Source of the DNA: Astrocystis sublimbata
Taxonomy: Eukaryota > Ascomycota > Sordariomycetes > Xylariales > Xylariaceae
Reading direction: 5' to 3'
Length of the DNA stretch: 64,000 bases
NCBI GenBank assembly: GCA_022453515.1
Contig: JAJNNY010000014.1
Span: 310,001-374,000, forward strand
The notes under the pieces are model-generated. The model worked only from the letters and a program-made list of their open reading frames with translations. It had not been told where the DNA came from and did not search any database. Position numbers and translations under genes: made by a program. Below, piece by piece: positions 10,126 through 21,382 of this stretch. Within the stretch, counting starts at the first letter, position 1, and each line of letters opens with the position of its first letter.

Positions 10126-12453
10126 TCAGTTGCTTGCGGCGTTCACTATAGAACGGCTGATCTTGGCCAGTTCCTCATCTGGCTTCCACCCATCGATGTG
10201 AATAACATGGCGCAGTATTTCGAGAGTTATGGGTATGGCGTCCTCGGGCGTTGTCCAAGGGCCGAGTCGATCGATAAGCTTCCCGACAGTTCCGCCGTCC
10301 GATGATTTGGAGCTCCCATCGTAGATGCCCAATTTCCTTCGCGCCAGGTCAGCCAAGCGCCAAGTCTCTGCCTCGTCCCTATTATTGGTAATAAGATGAG
10401 CAGCAGATTCAGGGTCAGTGGGAAGAAACCAGAACGCGCGCCCCGCAAAGTTCGTGCATATGGCTTGAATACGAGGCACAAGAGCTGAAAGTGGCGCACT
10501 TCTGGCGCAATCAGTTCTAACGACGCGAAACAGGGGTAGGATTTCCTTCCAGGACTGCGGGCGGCGGTGCTGCCGCTCGAGATCAAAGGCGTCGCTCTGG
10601 AGCTTGACAGCATACATATATAAAAGCAGAGACTGTATACCGGCGGCATTGGCGATTTGGACTTCGCGTTCCGACGGTTGTCTGTCTCTACTTTTCATGA
10701 TTGCGTCTCGCTGATGCTTCAATTTCGTGCCCATATCCATGTAACGCTTGTGGTCCAGATGCAGGCGTTGCGCCCTCTGCAGTTTCTGGGTCGGAATCGA
10801 TTCTCGCCGCTTGTCAGCAGACATATGAGCCGAAGGTGTGAGGCCATTGGCGGCACCGGGAGTCCCGACCTGGGAGCTGTTCGAGGCAATACGGCTCATA
10901 GCCGTCGCTTGTTTGGGTGGCGTGGAGGGTCTCAGAGAATCCGAGGCTTTGGGGCGCTTCGAGGCTTCGCTAGTATCGGCTGTTGTGCGGGGGCGCTTGC
11001 GAGCTGTGCCGGGCTCGACGCTGTCCGATTTCTCTCGTGGAGCTTGATCTTCCTTCTTCAAGGTCTCTGTCTTCTTCTTCCCACCTGAGGGTAGGTTTAA
11101 GAGCCTCTCAATGGTTTTCGCATGCCGTTTCTTGTACTTCATCGTTACAATATATGATGCTGGCCCCTCTTTCTTGTTGTCGACGTGAATGGTCTCGTCC
11201 CGCAATGACTTGGAGACTTTCTTGGCGGACACCGTCGATTCAGATGTCTGAGCAGCTTTCAAACCTGTTTCTTTGGAGGGAGTCTCAACTTCCTTTTCGT
11301 ACAGAGCCAACTGGGTCATGACGATGTCTGGTAAGGTCGGCGAGAGAAGAGGTGGCAACAACTTGCGTTTCTTAGTGGCAGGCAACACCTCAAACTCTGA
11401 CCGCGGCCTTTTGGAGGACGTTGTCGTGCTAGCGGGCTCGACCGGCCTCTTCTTGGGACTTGGACGAGGTTCCGAAACACTGCCTTTTATCATCAGGTCC
11501 GACGGTCTGTCCAAAGGAAGATCTGACAAGTGCAAAGGTGAGAGCAGTTTTGGGACTGCTTTGGAGACAGGCTCGCTGTTGCTGACGGCCCTCTTATGTA
11601 AAGTTTGACCGCTGTGACTTCTAGCATGGCCATTGACCTGCGAGTTGACCCTCGGCGAGCCAGCACGGGCCGCCGAGTTTCCGGAAGCCGGCCTGCCATT
11701 GGTGGCAGGGAAAGCTTTCGGTTCTCTCGATGCTGATTTCGCCGTAGGTGTGCCTTTTATAGGCTTTTGCGAATGAGCGTCCTTGAGAGGCCGAGGGGTA
11801 TTCCCATTTGGTGTTGCATCTCCTGCCTTAGCAAGCTTGGGCGGCTTTGCGCCATCGTCTGCGTCGACATACCGTTTCTTCTGCTCGGGCGAAGCAGAGT
11901 ACCGGCGCGCCGCCTCAACTTTCAAATTGGCTGTTGCGCTCTTAACGCCACCACGATTATCCATCTCTTTAGGTGTAGGTTCCGTCGGCTGCTTGGCCAC
12001 TTCCCCCTCCTTGATCGTGGATAGACCGTTGGGTTTCTCCTTCTCCTTGGTCTTATCTTTCTCTTTCTCTTTTTCCTGGATCTTCTCTTTCTCCTTCTCT
12101 TTATCTTCCGACTTCGGCGGTGAATCCCCTTCCGCTTTCTTGTTCTTCCAATCTTTGAGCGAGACTTTCTTTCTAGGTTTGTTCGGGTCTATCTTGGGCA
12201 CCGTTGAAAGTGGCGCATCAGTTAAGGCGTTGGGCTCTTCGCGCACGGCGAAATACGCTCTAGTCAGGAGAACGCCGCGATCGGCCTCCCCACCAACAAA
12301 CGTGAGATATTGAAGATGTTTGTGGTCTTGCTCGTCGTAGTGTCCCTCGCTGGGGTGTATTCGGTACGTTCGCGTGGGTGAGAGCGATAGGTAGTATGGT
12401 TGTTTGGGTAGGATATTGTCTGCTAGCTCCTTGATTGATGCAGGCTGCTCCAT
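10126..12453 (-). CDS. Lys-rich, mostly disordered protein with conserved ends; function unknown
   Basis: A single-exon gene of 775 residues from the ATG at 12453. The N-terminal 80 residues look folded and conserved in type (KQPYYLSLSPTRTYRIHPSE, then HKHLQYLTFVGG). A long basic, Lys/Glu/Pro/Ser-rich middle follows, with several nuclear-localisation-like patches such as KKRPVEP, KRPRSEF and KKRKLLPP. The C-terminal 200 residues are helical, with LLLYMYAVKLQSDAFDLERQ and RRKLGIYD. The pattern suggests a nuclear protein. I considered an Ell-binding (Ebp1-like) transcription-elongation factor, because such fungal proteins have a helical C-terminal region after a disordered middle, but I cannot support that beyond a guess. 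Confidence 0.8.
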   Translation of the reverse strand: MEQPASIKELADNILPKQPYYLSLSPTRTYRIHPSEGHYDEQDHKHLQYLTFVGGEADRGVLLTRAYFAVREEPNALTDAPLSTVPKIDPNKPRKKVSLKDWKNKKAEGDSPPKSEDKEKEKEKIQEKEKEKDKTKEKEKPNGLSTIKEGEVAKQPTEPTPKEMDNRGGVKSATANLKVEAARRYSASPEQKKRYVDADDGAKPPKLAKAGDATPNGNTPRPLKDAHSQKPIKGTPTAKSASREPKAFPATNGRPASGNSAARAGSPRVNSQVNGHARSHSGQTLHKRAVSNSEPVSKAVPKLLSPLHLSDLPLDRPSDLMIKGSVSEPRPSPKKRPVEPASTTTSSKRPRSEFEVLPATKKRKLLPPLLSPTLPDIVMTQLALYEKEVETPSKETGLKAAQTSESTVSAKKVSKSLRDETIHVDNKKEGPASYIVTMKYKKRHAKTIERLLNLPSGGKKKTETLKKEDQAPREKSDSVEPGTARKRPRTTADTSEASKRPKASDSLRPSTPPKQATAMSRIASNSSQVGTPGAANGLTPSAHMSADKRRESIPTQKLQRAQRLHLDHKRYMDMGTKLKHQRDAIMKSRDRQPSEREVQIANAAGIQSLLLYMYAVKLQSDAFDLERQHRRPQSWKEILPLFRVVRTDCARSAPLSALVPRIQAICTNFAGRAFWFLPTDPESAAHLITNNRDEAETWRLADLARRKLGIYDGSSKSSDGGTVGKLIDRLGPWTTPEDAIPITLEILRHVIHIDGWKPDEELAKISRSIVNAASN

Positions 12454-13129
12454 TGTTCCCTCGGATTCCTGCAACCTCGAATGTTGCGCGCAAAGCTTGA
12501 CTATGGGTCATGAAAGACAATGGGCGTCGTCGAGGGAGCGCGAGGGAGAAGATTTGATGTATGAGATACAGTCGACTGTGTCTGCTTGTTGTGAGCTTAA
12601 ATGACCCGGGTTGCCATAGACTAACATCTACAGCTTTGCAGGCTCAACGCAGCGGGACAGGACAAGATTGGGAAATAGGGTATTTCGATTCAAGTACCGC
12701 ACAGAACGAAGGGATTTGAATGTGCGGGACATGGGCCGATGGTGCACAGGAATACGAAGGGGAGAAGAAGTTGGCGCCAGTGAGGTACAGAACAGGTGAC
12801 AACTACTAACCTTTGGAGCTCAAAACACGCAAAGCGCCTGCGTCATCAGCAGCAGGAGCAGCGGTGGCGACAAAAGGTTGTCGCTATGAGAAAGCCGACG
12901 GGCTATCGTTGTCGCGTGCAGGATCTCGATTCAAGGTTTATCCAGCCCTCGAGTAACCGGCGTGCCAATCGCCCCGGCGCATTTCCCATCGAATTGCGCG
13001 GGCGCGAGCGAGGCGAGAACGCGTCGGGTCGACAATGCGAATGCGTATGCGTGCGCGATGTGCAGCGGGAGAACAGTCGATACGGTCGGTCGGGTGATGC
13101 TCGGGGGCGTGCTCGCGTAGTACACTACT

Positions 13130-13131
<2 letters not shown>

Positions 13132-13164
<33 letters not shown>
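13132..13164. repeat. (TC)n microsatellite
   Basis: An uninterrupted run of about 16 TC dinucleotides. It lies roughly 700 bp upstream of the Lys-rich protein gene, reading as (GA)n on that gene's coding strand. Such GA/CT tracts are common in fungal promoters. Confidence 0.95.
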
Positions 13165-13167
<3 letters not shown>

Positions 13168-14063
13168 GGTGTATCTATTTGCGGCTGTATGGGTGCATGT
13201 GTGTTCGTCTCGCGCAAGAGCGAGTCCAGCGGCGCCAAGGGTGAATGATAGGCGGAGGCGTTGGGTATGGTATTACCTAAGCGGGATATAGGTACGATAT
13301 CGTAGGTGCTGCGACGGCGCGTAATATATGTCTGGTACGTAGCCAAAGGGTTCTGTTGCAATCCTAACGAGTGATGGGGTGAACAGGACGCAATGCGTAA
13401 TGGAGGCGTGGTGTAGACAATGCGAGGCCCAGGGTGCGCAATAATAGGATTGTGTTTGAGGGAAGTGTGTATGTAGTATGGATGGGCGGAGATGGAGATG
13501 GAGATGGAGGTATTGTGGTCTGGTGTCTGGTTGTAGGTAGTATGCGGGCTGCCGACGAGACGAGATCAATCGGTTACAGTGTGGTGGTAAGTGCTAGGTT
13601 GGCTGGCGTAGAAGGGGATGGATGGCAGATGGGTGCATGGAAGAAAGCACCAAGATTCGCGGTACGACCGACAGACAGGTTGCTAAAACCTTAGATACGG
13701 GTTGTCGCGAAAGCCTTGGATAGGGTCGTGGGGCGTGGGTCGTGGGTCGTGGCGCCGGTGCAGGCGTAGCGGTGCAGCCAGGCAGGCATAGGCGGGCAGC
13801 TTCTCCAGGGACAGCAGGCGAGCAGGGACGACGGGGAAGGGAGAGGGCTCCAGCAACGGGATCAGCGCGTGGTCCAGCAAGACAAGGTGGAGGACGGAGG
13901 CGGCTGACCGACAAAGCTGCTCGGCTACTGCTACCTACTGCTAAGGTTGTGTGCTTGTGCAAGTGCGCGTGTCTACTCGCTGGCGCTGCCGGTCCTGGCT
14001 GAGCGAATGGGTCCGCCTAGCGGTACCACCTCATGTAACGATCACTGTCCAGATGGTGGTGCA

Positions 14064-14087
14064 GGGGGTGGGGTAGGGGCAGGGGGG
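14064..14087 (+). other. Candidate G-quadruplex motif
   Basis: Four G runs of 5, 4, 4 and 6 bases are separated by loops of 1, 2 and 2 bases within 24 nt. This satisfies the usual G3+N1-7 pattern and has very short loops, which favours stability. It lies in intergenic DNA 1.7 kb upstream of PTH2. Confidence 0.7.
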
Positions 14088-15751
14088 CCACTGCCGGCCC
14101 CGAAAAGCTATACCTTTTTCCCTTACGGCATGTAAGTAGGTAACTAGTACCTAGTAGCACCCATCCCGCGAAGCTGATTTGCTACCTGTTTCGACATGCA
14201 AGCTGCATGTAAGTAAGCACATTACCAACAATGAGAACCTCCACTTCATCAGCATCGTGTGCACTTACCAAAACGAAGCAAGAGGCAGATAAAGCAGTTT
14301 CAACTAGACAGGCGCAGGCAGGGAACATGGGCAGCAGGGCGGGCACTCCAGACCCTGCGAGTTTGCCAAGCCGACCCTTCTCCGAGGTGCCAAGTGCTAC
14401 CCGACAGCCCTTGGCACACTTACACCCATTGGCTTCTTGCTTTTGGCCAGTTGTACTTGAGCTTCCGAGTCCTACTTCAGAAGTTCACATTGTTAACAGG
14501 CCAGAGTCTATCATCAACAGAGGAACACAATAGATGTGGCCACAGAGGGATGGATCTACGTTCTCATACCTCCTACCTTGCATACCTAGGTACACACACA
14601 TGGTCGCATTCTGTCTTGGATACATGTAGGTAAGCTCCGGCGAATATGCCAGGTGCAGTTGAATACGGATGGGAGATAGCACGACATCTGGATATCTACA
14701 CTAATTCCTCACCGTGCATTGGTAGCTTGCATGCTACATGCCGTCAGCCATGTTACATCTAGTTCTACGGTATCTCGCTCACTTCAATCTTTTGGATTGT
14801 TTATGTTTTCGCTCAAGGCCATTTTCATTTCGTACCTGTCGTCTGTATTGGTTTCGCCACATTTGCGGCTCCATCGTGTGTGTCTTTACATTGTGCCATG
14901 TAAGTCGTGGCTGTCAGGGACGTTATCTGGTTTCAGTTTCTCTCTAAGACAGGTTCGCCGGTGGCTGAACTAGTATAACTGACGTGATACGTGGGGCCCA
15001 GGATATACTTAGCGTTCGCTTCAAAATCTGCTGTAGCTTACCGGTAAATCGATCTAGTTGACTAAGGTCCCATAACGGATAGACAAGCATTTGGAGTTGC
15101 GCATAGATTTCCTTTGATAAGGCTTAGAGTGCGTCATGTACCTGGGTACCTCCTCACCTACATGTAGCTGCATCGCCGGGCCACAAGCTGTCTCATTTCG
15201 GCGATCTTGACTGCCACTCTACCTAATGTAAGAGACTGCCAGGTGATCAATGATGATAAGGTCAAGCACGTAAGAAATGCCGACGATAAATATCTCTACC
15301 ATAGCACTGAACTACCAATCGTATACAGGCAACAGGGTAGCATCAGAAGATCAACAACCATCCAGTTTTAATCGCGTCCTATTGGCCCAACTGATCGTCC
15401 AATGAATGCGGCTTCTAACTCCAGCTCTGAGGATTAGTTACGGGACGAACTATGTCATTGCAGGGGCCAAATCTTACATTGGTCCAAGAAATACCGAAAT
15501 TAAATAATAGCTTAGCTAGCCTTATAGGTGCAATTTTGTATTGTAAAAGTGCAATTCGCCAAGATAGGAAGCTGCTCACTCATCCAGGGACCAGAGGTAA
15601 GCTCCGAGCTTTCCTCACCGCACAGCACGGCACTCGTAGCGCAAACTCCACTCAATCCATCCCCATCTCCATCCCCATTCATACCAAACCAAGACCAAGA
15701 CCAACCAACCCAAATTTCGCAAAGCCATCTGCAAGCCATCCGACCCCCAAA

Positions 15752-16555
15752 ATGGCGGAAAACTACGCCTACTCCACCGCCGTCATCACGACCTCGCTCC
15801 TCGCCTTCGCGAGCGGCTTCGGGCTGGGCATCTACTCGATACGCGGGTACCTGATCCCGCCGTCGCTATCCGCCGAGCGGAAGCAGCGGCTGGCGGACCT
15901 GCCCGAGAGCGACGAGAGCGACGTCGACGAAGGGGACACCGTCCTCGACCACGCGCCCAACTGGGCCAACGGCGCCGAGGCCGACCGGCGGCAAGGCCTG
16001 CGCCAGAACCAGAACGAGGAGAAGGCGCGCCATGCCAAGAAGGAGGCCGAGGAGACGCATCCGCGCCAGACTTTCGTGAACCCGGGCGCCAATGAGCATG
16101 AGGAGTGCAAGCTGGTGCTGGTTGTGAGGACGGATTTGGGGATGACGAAAGGTATGTTCGATCTATAGCGATTCCCGAATCTCGAATCTCGAATCTCAAT
16201 TCAGTTCAATTAACTAACCACCCCATCAGGTAAAATCGCCGCGCAATGCTCCCACGCCACCCTCGCCTGCTACAAGACCCTGAGCCGCGCCGCCGCGCGC
16301 AAGCCCCGCGGGCCCGAGGCCTCGCTCTTGCAGCGGTGGGAGCGGCTGGGCCAGGCCAAGATCGCCGTGCAGGTCAAGTCGCAGGACGAGCTGCTGACGC
16401 TCATGGGCAAGGCGTGCAGCCTCGGCGTCACCGCCGAGGTCATCCAGGACGCCGGCCGCACCCAGATCGACCCCGGCAGCATGACGGTCCTCGGCGTCGG
16501 CCCCGCGCCCAAGAGTCTTGTCGATCAGGTCACGGGCGGGTTGAAGTTGTTATAA
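15752..16555 (+). CDS. PTH2: Peptidyl-tRNA hydrolase 2 (PTH2), membrane-anchored
   Basis: Releases tRNA from peptidyl-tRNA that has dropped off ribosomes. Two exons, 15752-16151 and 16230-16555, flank a 78-bp intron (GTATGT donor, CAG acceptor) that falls inside the signature TDLGMTKGKIAAQCSHA; the product is 241 residues. An N-terminal hydrophobic segment (about residues 9-30, ending FGLGIYSIRGYL) resembles the membrane anchor of yeast Pth2 and human Bit1 (PTRH2), which sit in the mitochondrial outer membrane. A charged linker follows. The catalytic PTH2 domain (PF01981) fills the rest, with CKLVLVVRTDLGM, then CYKTLSRA, WERLGQAKIAVQVKSQDEL and the terminal GPAPKSLVDQVTGGLKLL. The first ATG at 15752 is chosen because frames farther upstream have no homology. 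Confidence 0.95.
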
Positions 16556-18004
16556 GCGAAGAAGCCGGTGCGTAGCATGCCGGATAGAGCGAGAAAGCGA
16601 GGAATCAAAACTACAGGAGGCGGTACTTTTGAAAGAGCGGAAAGAAAAGAAAGACCGCTGCAATTGCTTGTGGCTGGCTTCATGTTCATATATACGACGT
16701 CATGGCTCGGTTCGGTTTCGGGTTCGGAGTTTATTTCATGGGAAAAACTACTACACGGCATCTTGGTCGCGAGAAAAGAAAAAGCATCTGCATCATTGTG
16801 TTTATCATATAGGGAAGATAGACATAGAATCGGCGTCAGTCAGGCACCCCCAAAAAGCATACGAGTTACGATTGGGAATCAATTCGGGAAAACAAAACAG
16901 CACCAAAAGACACATGATATTCTGATTGTCCATGAAATTTGCAGGAAAAGACGGGAAGGAAGTGTTTGTCGATTGGACACCATGAATCTCTTGTTTGTGC
17001 ACAGTCGAGTGTTTCTAGCGATAGCGGGAGGAACGAGAAACATCGGCTGTCTCCGACACGACAGCGGATGTAACGGTAGGTAGGGCAAGCAATTGTCATT
17101 GCGATGATGACTTTCGTAGCAACAACAAACCTACCAACCGACCTTGTCAGGTGGGTTTCTACAATGGACGTCATCTAGTTATTTGTTTGCTTTCCTGCAG
17201 ACGGATCGAATCTTAAGTCACAGTTGTCATGACATCACAATATCCCAGATGAACTGGCAATGAACAGTCGAGAGAACTTTAAGTTGATTCTATGGCTTCT
17301 ACTCCATGATTTTGTTTGCCCTTTATCTCTTCTTGAAAGCTTATGCCTAGGTAGGCATGTCCGTGAGAAATACTCACTCCCAGCGTCCTGGCTACAATAT
17401 TACTACATTATATGTCATCCCGTCTCATTCCGTCCCATGCCATGCTATGCATATCGATCGTCCTAAGCGAGACGCATCTTCAACTTTCCTTTTGAACTGA
17501 GCTCTCCCCATAGACAGACACCAACCACCTCTATTTGCAAGAACGCCGCAAGCCCTTCCCAGCAAGTAAGCACATCCGGGACTGTGTGTGCTTGATCCCA
17601 TGGGCTCCCTCTCTATAAACACTAGTTACACAATTCAACACAACCAACCCCATCCGATCCCATGACCCACCCCAGCTTCCCACGCCAGCGAAAATGAAGA
17701 CAAACAAACAAGCAAAGCGAAAGGGGGTATATCCGGACCAGAGATGCCTAACAAGCAAAATGCCGAAAGAACAGGTAGGGAACGCGCAAACTCCAGCGGT
17801 TGGAAACAGAGCCTTGGGTGGGTGGGATCTCTGCAAATGGTGATGACCGGAAAAAAACACAAAATATACAAGTCGAGCATGTAAGCAGCACCCCAGGCAA
17901 CTTCCTCATCCCTGCATCGCAGCTACAGGTACGCCTGTATTCTGCGCAGGTTCTGCTTCACGAGCAGTGCCCTAGCCTACACGTGCGGATGATGCTCGAC
18001 GGCA
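16556..18004. other. Convergent intergenic region, no gene seen
   Basis: 1.45 kb between the stops of PTH2 and the coiled-coil gene. No family resemblance in any frame. A short CGAATCT tandem repeat lies in the PTH2 intron just upstream (about 16176-16198), not here. Confidence 0.5.
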
Positions 18005-21000
18005 TCATTCGGTCGCTGTTGAGGTAGTTGGGTCAGCGAGCGGGGTTCGGCCGTTAGTCTCAAGCCTCCGCTTCTTGTTCGACTCTTCTGGGAACTGGGG
18101 AGGCAGGAATCGCTTGTCGCCAGGCCTCTCCGTGCCAACATGGTTGTTGGTCATGTAGGCGCGCAGGTTTTGAATCGTTCCCTGGTGGGCTAGGACAGCT
18201 TTATCATGTTCATTGGATTTTGTTGAAAGATATTTGACTCCAGCCTCGAGTTTACCAAGTCTGTGCTCATTCAATGGGGCCGTTAATCTTGTAATGTGCT
18301 CGGCTAGCTTCTTCGTGGAAATGTTTTGGAACTGGCCGTCTAGGGTTTGGACGGCAAGCTCGATGCCCGAAATCCTGCCCTGTAGATCATGCACATCATC
18401 GGCCACCTGCGGATCAGGATTCGGATTGGCCCCGACGAGCAGCTCCTGCATGCGAAGCTCTGCCCAGCCGCGGGTGACTAACTGGCCTGCTTCGCTTTTC
18501 AACGTTTCGACTTTCCTGTTGACCTCGCCTACTTCCATGTCGATTCTGTCAATGCGAGAACCCATCCTCTGGCTTTCTAGACGGTTTACACGTTCATTCA
18601 AATCCGTACTTCGGGATCGATCCGTTCCAACGGGGCTTGAAACTCTCGAGATCTCGATTGATTGGATCCGTTTCTCGAGCGTTGACTGCCCTGAAGCTTT
18701 CTGTTCCAGATTCTTGACCCGTGTGTCGAAACTGCCGAGCATTTCGGCATAGAGATCGTCCTTTTTCGCTGCGTAAGCAAGGTTACTTTCGGTGATTGTT
18801 TCCTCTGCGGCCGCAATTCTTGTCCTGAGCAATTCCTCTACTTCTTCCACTTGCTTGCGTGATAAGGTCGAGGCTCGAGCGTGTTCTACGGCCGCAATTC
18901 CTGTCTTCAACATTTCTTCTACCTCTTCCGCTTGCTTGCGTGATAAGGTCGAAGCTTCAAAATGTTCTGTGGTCGCAATTATTGCCTTGACCATATCCTC
19001 TACCTCTTCCGCTTGCTTGCGTGATAAGGTCGAAGCTCCAGGGTGTTCGGATTCGTCGTGTTGGATGGGCAGGGTATCCGTATCTTGACCAAGAGTTGGA
19101 GCTCCAGTGACTATTGGCTTCATTTCTTCGCGGCGATGGGGACCAAGTCGTGCAAGCTGAGCTTCCTTCCATTCCTTGTGCTGGGCTTTGAGGCCATATT
19201 GCGACATATCCCAAACCTCGGTCATCTCGGACAGGGAGGATGGCTCTAGCTGATCGACCGCGTCTTTGAGCTCGTCATAGTTGCGCAGCTTGGCTTCAAT
19301 GCCTGCGATGCGTTCTTGTACGTCTGCAATGCATTCTTGTACACCTGCAGTAACAAGGGCCGAGGTACTAGCTGATTCAGACGTCTTATGTGTCAACTCA
19401 TTTACAAGTGAGTCAAGGGTTTTGAGTTTGGGCTCAGCCTCAGTCTGGAATTTCTTCAGCGTTTTGAGTCCTGCTTTTATATCTTCTAATTGAGGACTTG
19501 GCTCGTTGGCAGCCGGGACGTCACTCAACTTCTTCAGCGTTGTTTTCATACTAGTCTGAGAACTGCTCAACTGTTGAACTCTTGTTTGCGTACTAGTCTG
19601 AGAACTGCTCAGCTGCTGAAGTTTAGAATTTGTACCAGACCGAAAATCGCTAAGTTGCTTTTCGTGTCGCAATTCGGAATCTCGTAAAGTCGATTCTAAC
19701 TCAGACTTGACTGTGGCCAACCTCTTTGTCAGGCTCTCGTTGTCGGCGGTTAGCTTGGCCTGTTTTGACTCAAAGGTGGGAATGGTGTCGGCATATGACC
19801 GAGACTGCGTCTCTAGCGCGTTGTGGTCTGACTGTAGAGTAGCGTACTTCTTCTCGAGATCATTGTAACTCGTGGACAATGAGTCCACCTTATTCTCGAG
19901 ATCGTTGTAACTCGTTGAAGATGAGCCCAACTTCTTCTCGAGATTATTATGGCTCGTTGATAATGAGCCCAACTTCTTCTCGAAATTGTTATGGATCGTT
20001 GCCAATGATCCCAACTTCGTCAGGCTCTCGTTGTCGGCGGTTAGCTTGGCCCCATTCGACTCCAAGTTGGTAATCGTGTTGGCATGTGACCGAGACCGCA
20101 TCTCTAGCGCGTTGTGGTCTGCCTCTAGAGTAGCGTACTTCTTCTCGAGATCGTTGTAATTCGTTGACAATAAGTCCAACTTCTTCTCGAGATCGTTATG
20201 GCTCGTTGATAAAGAGCCCAACTTCTTCTCGAGCGATGCCTCAGATGTGCGGCTCTTGGCGTTCTCCTGGAGGAGCTGCTCGATTTGTTTACCCTGGGTC
20301 TCTGCTTTCTGGGCGAATTGCTCCATCCTGGCTTCGAAGGCCTTGATATCTGGACTCGATGCCGCATTGGTCTGAGCCACTGGTGTGTGGGCAATCGCGA
20401 GGGCAACCCATTTCTCCAAATCATCGAGATAGTCTTCATGGCTAGTTTTGATCTCGTCGTTCAGCGCTTGGTCGGCCGGGTTCGGCTTGTGGCTCAGGCC
20501 CGTGTAGGGAGGGTATGCACCCGCTTTCGATTTGTACTTCTCGTTTTCGAGATCACGCTGAGCTTGCTCTTGGACAGCCCGCTTCCTGCGCAGGCCCAAG
20601 AGAAGGTGTTCATGGCCCTTTTGGCCCACTCTATATGCGATCTCGAGTGCTTCTTGTAGTTGGGGGTTCTTTGCTTTTGGTATATCGATGGGAGGCGGGT
20701 CAGTGTTGGTGGTCGTGCTTTTTGTGAAGAGAAGCTTTTCCGAAGCTGTATGAGTCAGCATATACTCGTCAATTCAACCGTGAACGGAACAGCAGCAACA
20801 CGAATCCGTCGGGACAGCTAGATGGCCAATCGACTGCATTGACAGTACGATATTCCGTGGGCGTTCTTGATGGAACCAATGGTGTCTCGGAATGGGGCTG
20901 ATCGAGTCAAGCGTGGATGGGGTGGAAAACTCGAGTGGTGTCGCTAGGTGCTACTTACCGGGTTTCATCCTTTTGAGGTAGAAGTCATTACTCGGTTTCG

Positions 21001-21382
21001 AGGTCGCGCTGGCAGGTGTATTGTGGGATGGTCTCGTTGGCATGACGGTGGATTTAGAGTTGGTAACGAGAGGTGGTGGTTTGGGAGGTAGGCTTGGAGC
21101 TTCGGGCCGTGAGTCTCGATGACGCCGTGGGCTGTCGGGGTAGTCTCGAGGATCGCGCCGGGCATCGCGTGCGTCACGGTCACGGGAGTTACGGGCGTCA
21201 CGGCCATCGCGGGAGTCGCGGGAGTCGCGGGAATCGCGGGAATTGCGTCGCAGAGGCGGTCCTCCGGCGGGTCTATATGTCGATGCGGGAATCCATGTAT
21301 CAGAGTCGCGGTCGCCTCCTGGTCGATCCGGTCGATATGACTGGAATGAGTCGTGGCGAGACTCGGGCCAGTTGGACGCCAT
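18005..21382 (-). CDS. Large coiled-coil protein with 14-residue (two-heptad) repeats
   Basis: Two exons, 20959-21382 and 18005-20745, joined across a 213-bp intron (GTAAGT donor, CAG acceptor), give 1054 residues. I do not recognise an orthologue. Residues 40-90 are rich in RDSRD/RDAR repeats and read as disordered and basic. After a short ordered region (LQEALEIAYRVGQKGHEHLL), nearly all the rest is coiled coil. About bases 19790-20240 code tandem copies of a 14-residue unit typified by KKLGSLSTSHNNLE, arranged in two blocks about 288 bp apart that duplicate each other including AKLTADNESLTK. Another 14-residue unit (QQLSSSQTS) repeats at about 19540-19625. A 27-residue unit beginning ASTLSRKQAEEVE occurs three times at about 18810-19040. 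Cytoskeletal, septal or nuclear-scaffold roles are all possible; none is shown. Confidence 0.85.

Larger units (their letters stand above)
12454..15751. other. Long divergent intergenic region
   Basis: 3.3 kb between two divergent genes. It holds promoters and probably long 5' leaders. A TC microsatellite lies at about 13132-13164, GATGGA-type repeats at about 13490-13510, and a G-run cluster at 14064-14087. No coding frame resembles a known family. Confidence 0.5.

Noticed and set aside
15452..15751. An N-terminal extension of PTH2 by 100 codons
   Set aside because: The extra residues have no resemblance to the family; the ATG at 15752 is followed at once by the expected membrane anchor.
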